This document shows positions 8,464 to 17,378 of a stretch of 64,000 nucleotides of DNA, piece after piece. The translations under genes were made by a program, and so were the position numbers. The first letter of the stretch is position 1. Every line of letters begins with the position of its first letter. This DNA is from Stieleria neptunia (GTDB taxonomy: Bacteria > Planctomycetota > Planctomycetia > Pirellulales > Pirellulaceae). The DNA is taken from the NCBI RefSeq assembly GCF_007754155.1, contig NZ_CP037423.1:806001-870000 (forward strand), written 5' to 3'. Below the pieces are notes generated by a model. It ran no database searches. It was not told the origin of the DNA and was given only the letters and a program-made list of their open reading frames with translations.

Positions 8464-9744
8464 ATGCAAGTGATTGATCGCCGGCAGAACCCGAAATCGA
8501 AGAGCCTTGGAAACCGGCAACGCTTTCTTCGTCGCATCAAGTCCCAGATTCGCAAGACGGTCAAGGATGCGATCGAAAACCGTAGCGTGACCGATCTCGA
8601 TAGCGGCGAAAAAGTGTCGGTCACCGCAAACGAAATCGGCGAGCCGACCTTCGGATTCGACGGCGCCCAGGGCAGTCGCAACTACGTCATCCCGGGGAAC
8701 CACAACTACCAACGGGGCGACCGGATTCGCAAACCCGGCGGCGGTTCGGGAAGCGGTTCCGGCGGAAGCCCCGACGGCGACGGCGAAGATGCATTCGTCT
8801 TCATGCTCAGCCGCGACGAATTTTTGAACCTGTTCTTCGAGGACCTCGAACTGCCCAATCTGGCCAAACGCAAGCTGAAATCCGTCGCCAGCGAAAAATG
8901 GAGCCGTGCCGGATACGCCAACGACGGCTCCCCACAGCGGCTGAACAAATACCAGACGATGCGCCGCAGCCTGGCGCGACGGATCGCACTCAAACGCCCC
9001 AGGCTTGACGAACTGAACCGGCTGGAAGCCGAATTGGAACAAGCCGAGGCGCGAGCCGACGCCGAAGAAGGTCACAACGAAGAAACCGAGCGGCTTGCCC
9101 GGCTGATCGAAGAAACCCGCGATCGGATGCGGGCGGTCCCGTTCTTGGACCCCGTCGACCTCCGCTACAACCGCTTCGAACAGACGCCCAAACCCGCCAC
9201 GCAAGCGGTCATGTTTTGCCTGATGGACGCCTCGGCGTCGATGACCGAATCACTCAAGGACCTCGCCAAGCGGTTTTTCATCCTGCTGCATCTGTTCTTG
9301 AATCGACACTACCGGTCGGTCGAGTTGGTCTTCATTCGACACACCTACACGGCGGCCGAAGTCGACGAAGAGACCTTTTTCCATGGCCGCGAAACGGGCG
9401 GAACCGTGGTCTCCTCGGCACTCGAAGAAATGCTGCGGATCATTCGAGAGCGCTACCCCGTCCAAGACTGGAACATCTACGCCGCACAGGCCTCCGACGG
9501 ACACAATTTCGATCACGACATGCCGCGTACGATCGCGTTGCTGCAGCGAGAGATTTTGGACCTCTGCCAGTACTACGCCTACATCGAGGTCGGTGAAGAA
9601 GAATCGTCGTACGTCAGTGCACTGTGGAGCGGTTATTCCCAGTTGGACGCGCACCCCCACTTCGCACGCGCCACCGTCTTGGATCCCACCGAGATCTACC
9701 GCGTGTTTCACAAACTGTTCGCCAGCAACCGACAGGCGTCTTGA
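8464..9744 (+). CDS. yeaH: YeaH/YhbH family protein (DUF444)
   Basis: 426 residues from ATG 8464, matching the family start MQVIDRRQNPKSKSLGNRQRF. Features of DUF444: a Gly/Ser-rich linker around residues 90-107, a charged helical stretch (ELNRLEAELEQAEARADAEE) and a C-terminal vWA-like part beginning VMFCLMDASASMTESLKDLA, where DASAS replaces the DxSxS metal site. The protein is cytoplasmic and is nearly always encoded next to prkA and spoVR. It is thought to act with the kinase in stress/stationary-phase adaptation, and its mechanism is unknown. It starts 13 bp after prkA and ends 6 bp before spoVR. Confidence 0.94.
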   Translation: MQVIDRRQNPKSKSLGNRQRFLRRIKSQIRKTVKDAIENRSVTDLDSGEKVSVTANEIGEPTFGFDGAQGSRNYVIPGNHNYQRGDRIRKPGGGSGSGSGGSPDGDGEDAFVFMLSRDEFLNLFFEDLELPNLAKRKLKSVASEKWSRAGYANDGSPQRLNKYQTMRRSLARRIALKRPRLDELNRLEAELEQAEARADAEEGHNEETERLARLIEETRDRMRAVPFLDPVDLRYNRFEQTPKPATQAVMFCLMDASASMTESLKDLAKRFFILLHLFLNRHYRSVELVFIRHTYTAAEVDEETFFHGRETGGTVVSSALEEMLRIIRERYPVQDWNIYAAQASDGHNFDHDMPRTIALLQREILDLCQYYAYIEVGEEESSYVSALWSGYSQLDAHPHFARATVLDPTEIYRVFHKLFASNRQAS

Positions 9745-9750
9745 GCGACC

Positions 9751-11283
9751 ATGGACAACCGGACGTTACTGTACGAAGGCTCGGAGTGGGATTTCAACCA
9801 CCTGCGACGGGTCCACGATGCGATCGAAGAAATCGCGATCGGCGAGATGGGCTTGGATGTCTATCGCAACCAGATCGAGGTGATCACCAGCGATCAGATG
9901 CTCGATGCCTACGCGTCGTTCGGCATGCCACTGATGTATTCTCATTGGTCGTTTGGCAAACGGTATTCCCGAGAAGCATTGCTGTATCGCAAGGGGGCGC
10001 AGTCATTGGCGTATGAATTGGTGATCAATTCAGACCCTTGCGTCGCCTACGTCATCGAAGAAAACAGCATGACGATGCAGACGCTCGTGATCGCCCACGC
10101 CTGCTTCGGACACAACCATTTTTTCAAGAACAACTATCTGTTCCGCCAATGGACCCATGCCGAACGTGTGCTCGATGATCTGGCCTATGCCAAACGATTC
10201 ATCGCCGAATGCGAAGAACGGTATGGAATGCAGGCCGTCGAACGAACACTCGATGCCGCCCACTCGCTGATGTCACAAGGCGTCAGTCGTTACGCCCCGC
10301 AACGCTCGGTTCGATCCAAGGATCTGGCCATCAAAGCCGAATCGCGAAGATCCCACGAGGAAGCGACCTACAACGATCTGTGGCGGACGCTTCCGAAAAC
10401 GAAGGAGAGTCCCGACAAAGACGACGACGTGGAACAGCAACTCGCCGCCGCGGCGCTGCGATTGCCCGAAGAAAACTTGCTCCGGTTTCTTTCGCTCCAC
10501 GCGCCCAAGTTGAAGGATTGGCAGCGCGAAGTGTTGGACATCGTGCGAAAGACGGCGCAGTACTTCTATCCCCAACAGCAGACGCAATTGATGAACGAAG
10601 GCTGTGCGACCTTTGTCCATTACCAACTCATGAATCGTTTGCACGAAACCGGCCAAGTCAATGACGCGGCGATGCTTGAGTTCCTGCACATGCACACCGC
10701 GGTCGTCACGCAACCCGATTTCGATGACCAACGATTCAAGGGCTTGAATCCTTATGCGTTGGGCTTTGCGATGATGAAAGACATCGAACGCATTTGCCAG
10801 ACCCCCGAACCGGAAGACGAGGAGTGGTTCCCCGAAATCGCCGGGCGGGGAGATTTTATGGGCGTTCTCCGCGACGCCTGGGCGGACTTCCGCGACGAAA
10901 GCTTTGTGCTGCAATTTCTCAGCCCGCATCTGATTCGAAAAATGCGTCTCTTCGCCGTGCGCGATGAGACCGACTCGCCACACCTGTCGGTCGAAGCGAT
11001 CCACGACGAATCGGGGTATCGTGAAATCCGACACCGTTTGGCCCAGCAATACGATCTCTCCAAACGCGATCCGGAGATCGAAGTGACCGAGGCGGACTTG
11101 AAGGGCAATCGACGTCTGGTGCTGACCCACCGCGTTCGCGACGGCAAAACCCTCAGTTCCAGCACCTGCAATCGAGTCCTGCGTCACGTCGCCAATTTAT
11201 GGGGCTATCGCGTGCGATTGATCGAGGTCGATGCCGATACCGGCACGACGCTCAACGATTACGACGCCGTCGCCCTGCCGTAG
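9751..11283 (+). CDS. spoVR: SpoVR family protein (YcgB-like)
   Basis: 510 residues, the usual family length. Recognisable segments: the N-terminal GEMGLDVYRNQIEVITSDQM, MPLMYSHWSFGKRY, a His-rich stretch HACFGHNHFFKNNYLF, and YRVRLIEVD near the C-terminus. SpoVR was named from Bacillus spore cortex formation, but it is widespread in non-sporulating bacteria, always linked with PrkA and YeaH. It is a soluble protein of unknown biochemistry. The conserved His/Glu residues suggest a metal site. Here it closes the prkA-yeaH-spoVR operon. After it comes a 340-bp repeat-rich gap. Confidence 0.95.
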   Translation: MDNRTLLYEGSEWDFNHLRRVHDAIEEIAIGEMGLDVYRNQIEVITSDQMLDAYASFGMPLMYSHWSFGKRYSREALLYRKGAQSLAYELVINSDPCVAYVIEENSMTMQTLVIAHACFGHNHFFKNNYLFRQWTHAERVLDDLAYAKRFIAECEERYGMQAVERTLDAAHSLMSQGVSRYAPQRSVRSKDLAIKAESRRSHEEATYNDLWRTLPKTKESPDKDDDVEQQLAAAALRLPEENLLRFLSLHAPKLKDWQREVLDIVRKTAQYFYPQQQTQLMNEGCATFVHYQLMNRLHETGQVNDAAMLEFLHMHTAVVTQPDFDDQRFKGLNPYALGFAMMKDIERICQTPEPEDEEWFPEIAGRGDFMGVLRDAWADFRDESFVLQFLSPHLIRKMRLFAVRDETDSPHLSVEAIHDESGYREIRHRLAQQYDLSKRDPEIEVTEADLKGNRRLVLTHRVRDGKTLSSSTCNRVLRHVANLWGYRVRLIEVDADTGTTLNDYDAVALP

Positions 11284-11622
11284 TCATCGTGTCGTTTTTT
11301 CGTTGTTGACGATAAAAGGGTTTCGTCAACGCTCCCCCTGGGCATCGATGTCAACACAACTGAAGTCACCCTCCTTAGAGAGAGTCGTGCAGTTTTAGAC
11401 TCACCCTCCCTGGCAGGGAGGGTCGAGCGCAGCGAGGGGAGGGTCGAGCGGTCGTGACGGAGTGATTTCGAGCCACAACAAACCCTCCCCGGCCGCTCGT
11501 ACCTCGCGTCCGACCCTCCCTAAAAGGGAGGGTGACTTCAAAAACCCCACGACCTCCGCAAAGAGGGTGAGAGAGGATTCCGGCCCGCATCTCATCGACG
11601 CATCATCGCCGCGCCGCATCGC
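11284..11622. other. Repeat-rich intergenic gap
   Basis: No gene seen. It contains a large inverted repeat of family D (11361-11540) and, before it, a segment around 11300-11330 related to the sequence at 55430-55475. Confidence 0.6.
11361..11540. repeat. Family D inverted repeat (CCCTCCCT/AGGGAGGG type)
   Basis: TGAAGTCACCCTC at 11361 pairs with GAGGGTGACTTCA ending at 11540. Inside, ACCCTCCCTGGCAGGGAGGG (from 11403) and a GTCGAGCGCAGCGAGGGG block pair loosely with the region 11481-11525. Shorter relatives lie at 53914-53977 and 55418-55500. The form resembles the intergenic palindromes common in Pirellulaceae genomes. It could act as a terminator for spoVR, but its size is larger than needed. 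Confidence 0.75.
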
Positions 11623-14600
11623 ATGCGATTTCGAGTAAATTGGTGCCGCAACCGATGCCCGCCAACTTTCTCACGCGAGTCCCCTCTCTTGAGCACCCTG
11701 TCGTCTCCCCCCGTCCCGGCCGGTTCCATCCTCGTTAGGTTCACGTGGGTTCTGTGCGCCGTTGTCTGCCTGTCGGGCGTCACGGGGGCGCAAGAGACAC
11801 TCGAAGCGGATTTGAAGCGGCGTGACGCGGATGAACTGGCGCGTCATGCCCACCTCTTTGGCGATTCCTCACGCGGGGCGATTCGGTTTTACCAAACCGG
11901 ATTGAGCTGCGTTCAGTGCCACGTGGCCGACGAAGGCGATAATCGTCTCGGTCCGGATCTTTCGCAAATGAACGATCGAGTCACGTATTCGCATGTGATC
12001 GAGTCGTTGCTGGATCCGTCCAAAGTCGTCCGGCCCGGTTTCCGCGCCGAGCGTCTGTTGCTCGATGACGGTCGCGTGCTCAGCGGGATGATCGCGGCGG
12101 AAACCGATGCGGCACTGACCGTCGTGGTCCCGGGCGAAGAAAAACCGCTGACGGTTTCTTTGGACAGCATCGAAGCGCGGGCCCCGTCGGGATCCATCAT
12201 GCCGAACGGGTTGATCAACCAGCTCGACGACGAAAACGATTTCTATGACCTGGTCTGCTACCTGGTGGAACTGGGACAAGCCGGCCCTGACCAGGCGGCG
12301 CGGATGAAACCCGATGCGTCACTGATCCAGCCGCCTCCGCTGCCGGACTATGAAAACGACCTGGATCACCGCGGCTTGATTGTCAGTTGGAATGAGAAAT
12401 CGTTTCAACGCGGGAAAGCGATCTATCAAGGACTGTGCATCAATTGTCATGGCACGCGAGAGCAAGCCGGTTCGCTTCCCAATGCCTTGCGTTTTGCCAC
12501 CGGGACCTTCAAAAGCGGCGGTGATCCGCTGACGATGTACAAGACCCTGACCCACGGCTACAAGATGATGTTGCCGCAACGTCAGCTGGTGCCGCGCGAA
12601 AAGTACGATGTGATTCACTACATCCGTGAAGCGTACTTAAAACCCTTTAACGCGTCGCAATACACCGAGGTCGACAAAGCGTATCTGGATTCGCTGCCCC
12701 CGGGCCGACTGCGTGGACCCGCGCCGGTCCGCCATCGACCGTGGAGCGAGATGGACTATGGACCTTTCCTGACGCGGACCTATGAGATCACGAGCGAGCA
12801 TTCCAAGCCGCGACCGGAAGTCACCAATGAAGACCGTGAGCGGGGGCAGCGAGAGAATCGTCCTGCCGAGAGAACGTGGCCGCCGGAGACCAATTTTGCC
12901 TACAAGGGCATCGCGATTCAGCTTGATCAACACGCAGGCGGTGTTGCGCAAGGCTCGCATTTCTTGGCCTTTGAACATGACACGATGCGGGTCGCCGGTG
13001 CCTGGCTGGGAACCGGATTCATCGATTGGCAAGGCATTCTGTTGGACGGAAAACATTGGCGATCACCACGGACGGTGGGCGAGTTGCATTTTCAGAATTT
13101 GCCGGGGCCTGGCTGGGCCGATCCGTTGACCGGTTCGCTGGAAGACACACGCCGGCGGGAACGCGATGGGCAAGCGTACGGTCCGTTTCCCAAGTCGTGG
13201 ATGGATTACAAGGGTTTGTACAAGCACGGCAATCGTGTCGTCCTGTCCTACATCGTCGGCGACGCGGCGGTGCTGGAGTCTCACCGGGTGACCGAAGAGC
13301 GGGGGCCTGGACCGTTCGATGTTCCCGTCACCTGGGTACGCGTCTTGAACATCGCCAAATCATCCCGAGACATGGCGATCCGCATCGCTCCCCAAGACAC
13401 CGTCGCCGTCGCCGTCCATGGTCCCAAGGCGTTGAAAACGGAAGACGTCGACGGGCTGACAATCCTAAAAATCCCCGCGGAAAGCACGCCGGTCGATCTC
13501 GAGTTGCACTTAGCCCATCGCGGAATGAAGCCGTTGTTCAAGTTTTCTGGCGAGCCGGAAGATTTGCGACCGCTGACCCGTGGTGGTCCACCCCAGTGGC
13601 CGCAGACGTTGACCACGGAGCCCAGGACCGGCGCGGACTCCGGGCCCTTCGCCGTCGACGAACTGACACGCCCGACGACCAATCCGTGGAAGAGCCGACT
13701 GCGGATGTCGGGACTCGATTTCTTTCCCGATGGCAATTCGATGGTCGCATGTTGTTGCGACGGTGACGTCTGGATCATCGACGGGATCGGCCAGCCCGGC
13801 GGATCGCTGCGGTGGCGGCGGATCGCATCCGGACTGTTCCATCCGCTGGGCATCAAAATCGTCGACGGCAGAATTTTTGTCGGCTGCCGCGATCAAATCG
13901 TTGTCCTGAATGATCTCAACGGCGACGGGGAAACCGATTTCTATGAATGTTTCAACCAGGACCATCAAGTCACCGAGCACTTTCATGAGTTTGCGATGGG
14001 ATTGCAAGCCGACGACGATGGCAACTTGTACTACGCCAAGAGCGCCCGGCACGCGCAAGACTCGCTGATCCCACAACACGGAACGCTGTTGAAAGTCAGC
14101 GCCGACGGGAACCAAACGACGATTCTGGCCAACGGGTTTCGGGCCGCCAACGGGGTCTGTCTCAACCCCGACGGATCGTTCTTTGTCACCGACCAAGAAG
14201 GCCACTGGACGCCGATGAACCGAATCAATCGTGTCACCGAAGGCGGTTTCTATGGCAACATGTACAGCTACGGCGCCCCCGATGACACCCGCGATGCGGC
14301 GATGCAGCAACCGCTCTGTTGGCCCAACAAACCCTTCGATCGCTCACCCTCGGAACTGCTGTGGGTCGACAGTCAGAAATGGGGTGAACTCGATGGACGA
14401 TTGTTGAGCCTGTCCTATGGCTACGGCAAAGTCTTCGTCGTGCCGCATGAACAGGTCGACGGTCAGTGGCAAGGCGGAATGTGTCGGTTGCCGCTGCCGG
14501 AATTTGAGACCGGCGTCATGCGCGGCCGCTTCCACAGCGACGGACACCTCTACGCCTGCGGCATGAGCGCGTGGGGCAGCAACCAAACGGCCAGCCCCGG

Positions 14601-14967
14601 CGGGTTGTACCGGATTCGGGCGACCGGTAAATCGATGCACCTGCCCGTCGAAATGCACGCCCACAAAAGCGGCCTCACGCTGAACTTTTCCGATCCCGTC
14701 GACAGGGTTGCCGCTGCGGATCCGTACAACTATCTCGTTGAAACATGGGACTTGCGGCGGACCGCCAACTACGGATCCGGCCGGTTCAACGAGCGAACGT
14801 TAGACGTCACCTCGGTCGATGTCAGCGACGACGGCAAGACGGTGCACTTGCAGATTCCCTCGATCGAGCCGACGTGGACGATTCAAATTGCGTACAAGCT
14901 GCGAGACGAATCGGGGCGATCGTTCGGACGGGTGATCCAAGGCACGATTCACACGCTGGCAGAATGA
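11623..14967 (+). CDS. Di-heme cytochrome c / DUF6797 / beta-propeller protein
   Basis: 1114 residues from ATG 11623; the hydrophobic signal segment (about 40-57) sits late, so a TTG at 11689 is an alternative start. Domains in order: PVC-type heme domain with CVQCH (96-100) and GPDL; cytochrome c domain with CINCH (272-276); a middle part about 375-660 that fits DUF6797; and a C-terminal sugar-dehydrogenase-like propeller (about 695-990) followed by an Ig-like end. Both CxxCH motifs bind heme covalently, so it is exported to an oxidising compartment. Such multi-domain proteins are typical of Planctomycetes and are presumed to oxidise sugars or alcohols. The substrate is unknown. It is a single gene, convergent with the lipoprotein gene downstream. 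Confidence 0.82.
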   Translation: MRFRVNWCRNRCPPTFSRESPLLSTLSSPPVPAGSILVRFTWVLCAVVCLSGVTGAQETLEADLKRRDADELARHAHLFGDSSRGAIRFYQTGLSCVQCHVADEGDNRLGPDLSQMNDRVTYSHVIESLLDPSKVVRPGFRAERLLLDDGRVLSGMIAAETDAALTVVVPGEEKPLTVSLDSIEARAPSGSIMPNGLINQLDDENDFYDLVCYLVELGQAGPDQAARMKPDASLIQPPPLPDYENDLDHRGLIVSWNEKSFQRGKAIYQGLCINCHGTREQAGSLPNALRFATGTFKSGGDPLTMYKTLTHGYKMMLPQRQLVPREKYDVIHYIREAYLKPFNASQYTEVDKAYLDSLPPGRLRGPAPVRHRPWSEMDYGPFLTRTYEITSEHSKPRPEVTNEDRERGQRENRPAERTWPPETNFAYKGIAIQLDQHAGGVAQGSHFLAFEHDTMRVAGAWLGTGFIDWQGILLDGKHWRSPRTVGELHFQNLPGPGWADPLTGSLEDTRRRERDGQAYGPFPKSWMDYKGLYKHGNRVVLSYIVGDAAVLESHRVTEERGPGPFDVPVTWVRVLNIAKSSRDMAIRIAPQDTVAVAVHGPKALKTEDVDGLTILKIPAESTPVDLELHLAHRGMKPLFKFSGEPEDLRPLTRGGPPQWPQTLTTEPRTGADSGPFAVDELTRPTTNPWKSRLRMSGLDFFPDGNSMVACCCDGDVWIIDGIGQPGGSLRWRRIASGLFHPLGIKIVDGRIFVGCRDQIVVLNDLNGDGETDFYECFNQDHQVTEHFHEFAMGLQADDDGNLYYAKSARHAQDSLIPQHGTLLKVSADGNQTTILANGFRAANGVCLNPDGSFFVTDQEGHWTPMNRINRVTEGGFYGNMYSYGAPDDTRDAAMQQPLCWPNKPFDRSPSELLWVDSQKWGELDGRLLSLSYGYGKVFVVPHEQVDGQWQGGMCRLPLPEFETGVMRGRFHSDGHLYACGMSAWGSNQTASPGGLYRIRATGKSMHLPVEMHAHKSGLTLNFSDPVDRVAAADPYNYLVETWDLRRTANYGSGRFNERTLDVTSVDVSDDGKTVHLQIPSIEPTWTIQIAYKLRDESGRSFGRVIQGTIHTLAE

Positions 14968-14984
14968 TGGGTTGGCTGGTCGTT

Positions 14985-15025
14985 CTTTTTCATCATTCTG
15001 CCCCGAATCATTCTGCCATCCATCG
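14985..15025. repeat. Short CAT-TCTGCC repeat in convergent gap
   Basis: TCATTCTGCC occurs twice (from about 14992 and 15008), in the tail-to-tail gap between the cytochrome gene and the lipoprotein gene. Similar units (CATTTTTCTGCC) form a longer array at 38684-38757. Confidence 0.4.
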
Positions 15026-15040
15026 GATCACCTTGCCGTC

Positions 15041-16351
15041 TTAGTCTGCCATCGCGACCCGCACGAGCTGTTCCTTGCGCCCGTCGCCCTCGCCGACGCC
15101 GACACGAAAGTAGAGTGAACCGTCGGCGATGGCCGGACTGGCGTAGCAATCGTCGCCGAGTCGATTCGTTGCGATCGGTTCGTACTTCTCACCCGATGCT
15201 TGGAACACGTAGCAGTTGCCCGACAGATCGGCGACGTAGACGTTCCCGTTGCACAGCACGGGCGAACTGCTGAAGTTGCCGCCCAAGCGTTTCTTCCAAC
15301 GGACCGTCCCGTCGTCGACCGACCAGCACCTCGCGATCCCGTCGTCGTCGACTGAAAAGAGATGCTGCGGGTCGGTGATCAGCGATGGCTCATAGACTCG
15401 CGTGCGGTCCGACCAGATCCGCTCGCCTTTGTCGGACAGGCAAACGGTTTCGTTGTCGGGGAATCCGCCGGAGGCAAAGATTCGATCCTGGGTCGTCACC
15501 ACGGTTCCGCAAGTCGCTTCGGCGATGCACTCGGTTTCCCACAACGTCTCGCCCGTTGCCGGATCATAGCTGGCCAATCGATTGCCGCCGCTGATCAGCA
15601 CCTGGTCCACGCCGCCGACGGTTGCGACGTGGGGACTGGAATAGGAACTTGCATTGCCGCGCTTTTTTCGCCAGGCGATCTCGCCGGTCTGCACGTCCAT
15701 GGCCACCAGATAGCCGCCACCAAAATTATCCGCCGCGACGATGACCAACGACTTGTACAGAACGGGCGACGGGGCGTAACCGAACTTCGATGCGAACGCC
15801 CCGATGTCTCGCTGCCAAACCTGATTGCCTTCCAGGTCCAAAGCCGTGACAAAGATCCGCTGGCGGTTCAGGTGCGCGGTCACCAACAGGTTGCCGTCGC
15901 TGGCAAGTGTCCCGTTGGCGTTGGTGGCTTTCTGGTGGACCTCTCCGCGGCCGGGAAACCCGCCCTTGTGGATCGTCGCTTGCCAGCGTTTGTCGCCGGT
16001 TTCGCGATCATAAGCGACCACGATCTGTTCCGATTGCGAGTCGATCGCCGAACCGACCACCACCAGGTCATCGATGACAATCGGACTGCTGTGACCGCGC
16101 CCCGGAACATCGACTTTCCAGGCCACGTTGGTCGTTTCGTCCCAAGTCGTCGGCAGTGGTTGGTCGTCGGCCACGCCATCCCCGCCGGGGCCACGCCACT
16201 GGTGCCATTGGCCGCCAAGGCTTGTCAGGTCGCGGTCGGTGATCACGACACCGCTTTCGCGAAGCGAAACTTCGTCCACCGCGGTCTGTTTCCGGCAGCC
16301 GACCAACGCGACCAGACAAAGGGCGAAGATTTTGAGAGGCGTAGGGTTCAT
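15041..16351 (-). CDS. PQQ-like beta-propeller lipoprotein
   Basis: 436 residues from the ATG at 16351-16349, where a lipoprotein signal peptide begins (MNPTPLKIFALCLVALVGC, lipobox LVGC, Cys19). The mature part consists of repeated propeller blades of the PQQ/outer-membrane-assembly-like type; typical elements are YDRETGDKRWQA, LDLEGNQVWQRD, MDVQTGEIAWRKK, YDPATGETLWETE and VDDGTVRWKKRLGG. Such blades end with a Trp-containing W-motif. Planctomycetes have many such proteins with no PQQ-binding evidence, so an enzymatic role is uncertain; a scaffold or binding role on the membrane surface is as likely. It is convergent with the cytochrome gene and divergent from the PEP-CTERM gene. Confidence 0.82.
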   Translation of the reverse strand: MNPTPLKIFALCLVALVGCRKQTAVDEVSLRESGVVITDRDLTSLGGQWHQWRGPGGDGVADDQPLPTTWDETTNVAWKVDVPGRGHSSPIVIDDLVVVGSAIDSQSEQIVVAYDRETGDKRWQATIHKGGFPGRGEVHQKATNANGTLASDGNLLVTAHLNRQRIFVTALDLEGNQVWQRDIGAFASKFGYAPSPVLYKSLVIVAADNFGGGYLVAMDVQTGEIAWRKKRGNASSYSSPHVATVGGVDQVLISGGNRLASYDPATGETLWETECIAEATCGTVVTTQDRIFASGGFPDNETVCLSDKGERIWSDRTRVYEPSLITDPQHLFSVDDDGIARCWSVDDGTVRWKKRLGGNFSSSPVLCNGNVYVADLSGNCYVFQASGEKYEPIATNRLGDDCYASPAIADGSLYFRVGVGEGDGRKEQLVRVAMAD

Positions 16352-16511
16352 GGCAATGCAATTGGGAAAGAGATGACGAGATTGTCGGTGCCGGGCAAGG
16401 GGCGTTGGGGTCAGGATACCGGTCCGTCGCAGGATGGACTCGATGCACCTCGGTGATCTGATTAGGCTATGGATTCTAACCGATGCCCGCTTCCCCGGAC
16501 CGTCCTCCCCG

Positions 16512-17354
16512 ATGAACGTTTTTCGAATCGCCCTGATACTGACGCTGCATGTGGCTTGGGGCGTGATCGCCCGTGCCGACGTGACGGATTTTGGCACCTG
16601 GTCGCTTGTGGAGGACCCCGCCCATCCCGCATTCAGCGCCACCGTCCACGGAGGCTCCGCCACGCTTTCGGCCGGAAACCTCGGGATTCCCGCCGGCACC
16701 GATATCGGATTTCAAAGTGTCAACGGATCGACGCCGCAAACGTCAACGGGCGGATTTTACTTCCGCCCGGACGCCGACTTTTCGCTGGCGATCGATTACG
16801 CCTGGACCTTCTCCAACAATCCATCGGGATCCCTGGGCCTGGGTTTCGGGATCGGTGAAGACGGCGACGGCATGAATGCGGCGGGCGTCGCGATGGGAAC
16901 CAACGACGGCGCGCCGTTCCTTTCGTTCGGCGGCGCGGCGCGGATCAACGACGTCGACCAAACCCCCGAGCCGCTCGGCGGAAGTCTGTTCCTGAACCCC
17001 TCCTCGTCATCGGGCACCCTGTTCGTCGCCTACGAGGCGTCCAGCGGCGACGTGGTCGTCGGAGCCGCGACAGCCCCCGACGCGGCCGCCCCGACCGTGT
17101 CCCATACCTACGCGGGGATCCAAAACCAGTGGTCCGGCGATGATTTGATGGCCAGTTTCTTCATCCGCAGCGACGCTCAGACGCCGCTGACCGCCTGGAG
17201 CGGTGGAAATGCGGATGCCGTGTTCAGCAACTTTCGCGTGCTGAACGGCAATCCGGTCGCGATCCCCGAACCGTCCACCGCCGTCGCGTCCCTGCTGCTG
17301 GTTCCGATGCTGATCGGCCGGCGGACTCGCACGGGCGTTGATCGTCGCCGGTAA
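16512..17354 (+). CDS. PEP-CTERM sorting domain protein
   Basis: 280 residues from ATG 16512; a longer frame from 16434 lacks signal-peptide character. It has an N-terminal signal peptide (about 1-22, ending in RADV), a central part of beta-rich lectin-like character, and a C-terminal PEP-CTERM tail: IPEPS, hydrophobic helix ASLLLVPMLI, then RRTRTG. PEP-CTERM tails are recognised by exosortase (not in this window), which sorts proteins to the envelope or exopolysaccharide matrix. The central region has no known catalytic motif; it might bind a ligand. It is divergent from the lipoprotein gene upstream. Confidence 0.78.
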   Translation: MNVFRIALILTLHVAWGVIARADVTDFGTWSLVEDPAHPAFSATVHGGSATLSAGNLGIPAGTDIGFQSVNGSTPQTSTGGFYFRPDADFSLAIDYAWTFSNNPSGSLGLGFGIGEDGDGMNAAGVAMGTNDGAPFLSFGGAARINDVDQTPEPLGGSLFLNPSSSSGTLFVAYEASSGDVVVGAATAPDAAAPTVSHTYAGIQNQWSGDDLMASFFIRSDAQTPLTAWSGGNADAVFSNFRVLNGNPVAIPEPSTAVASLLLVPMLIGRRTRTGVDRRR

Positions 17355-17378
17355 ACCAGTCGTCCCTGCTGTCCGGAA

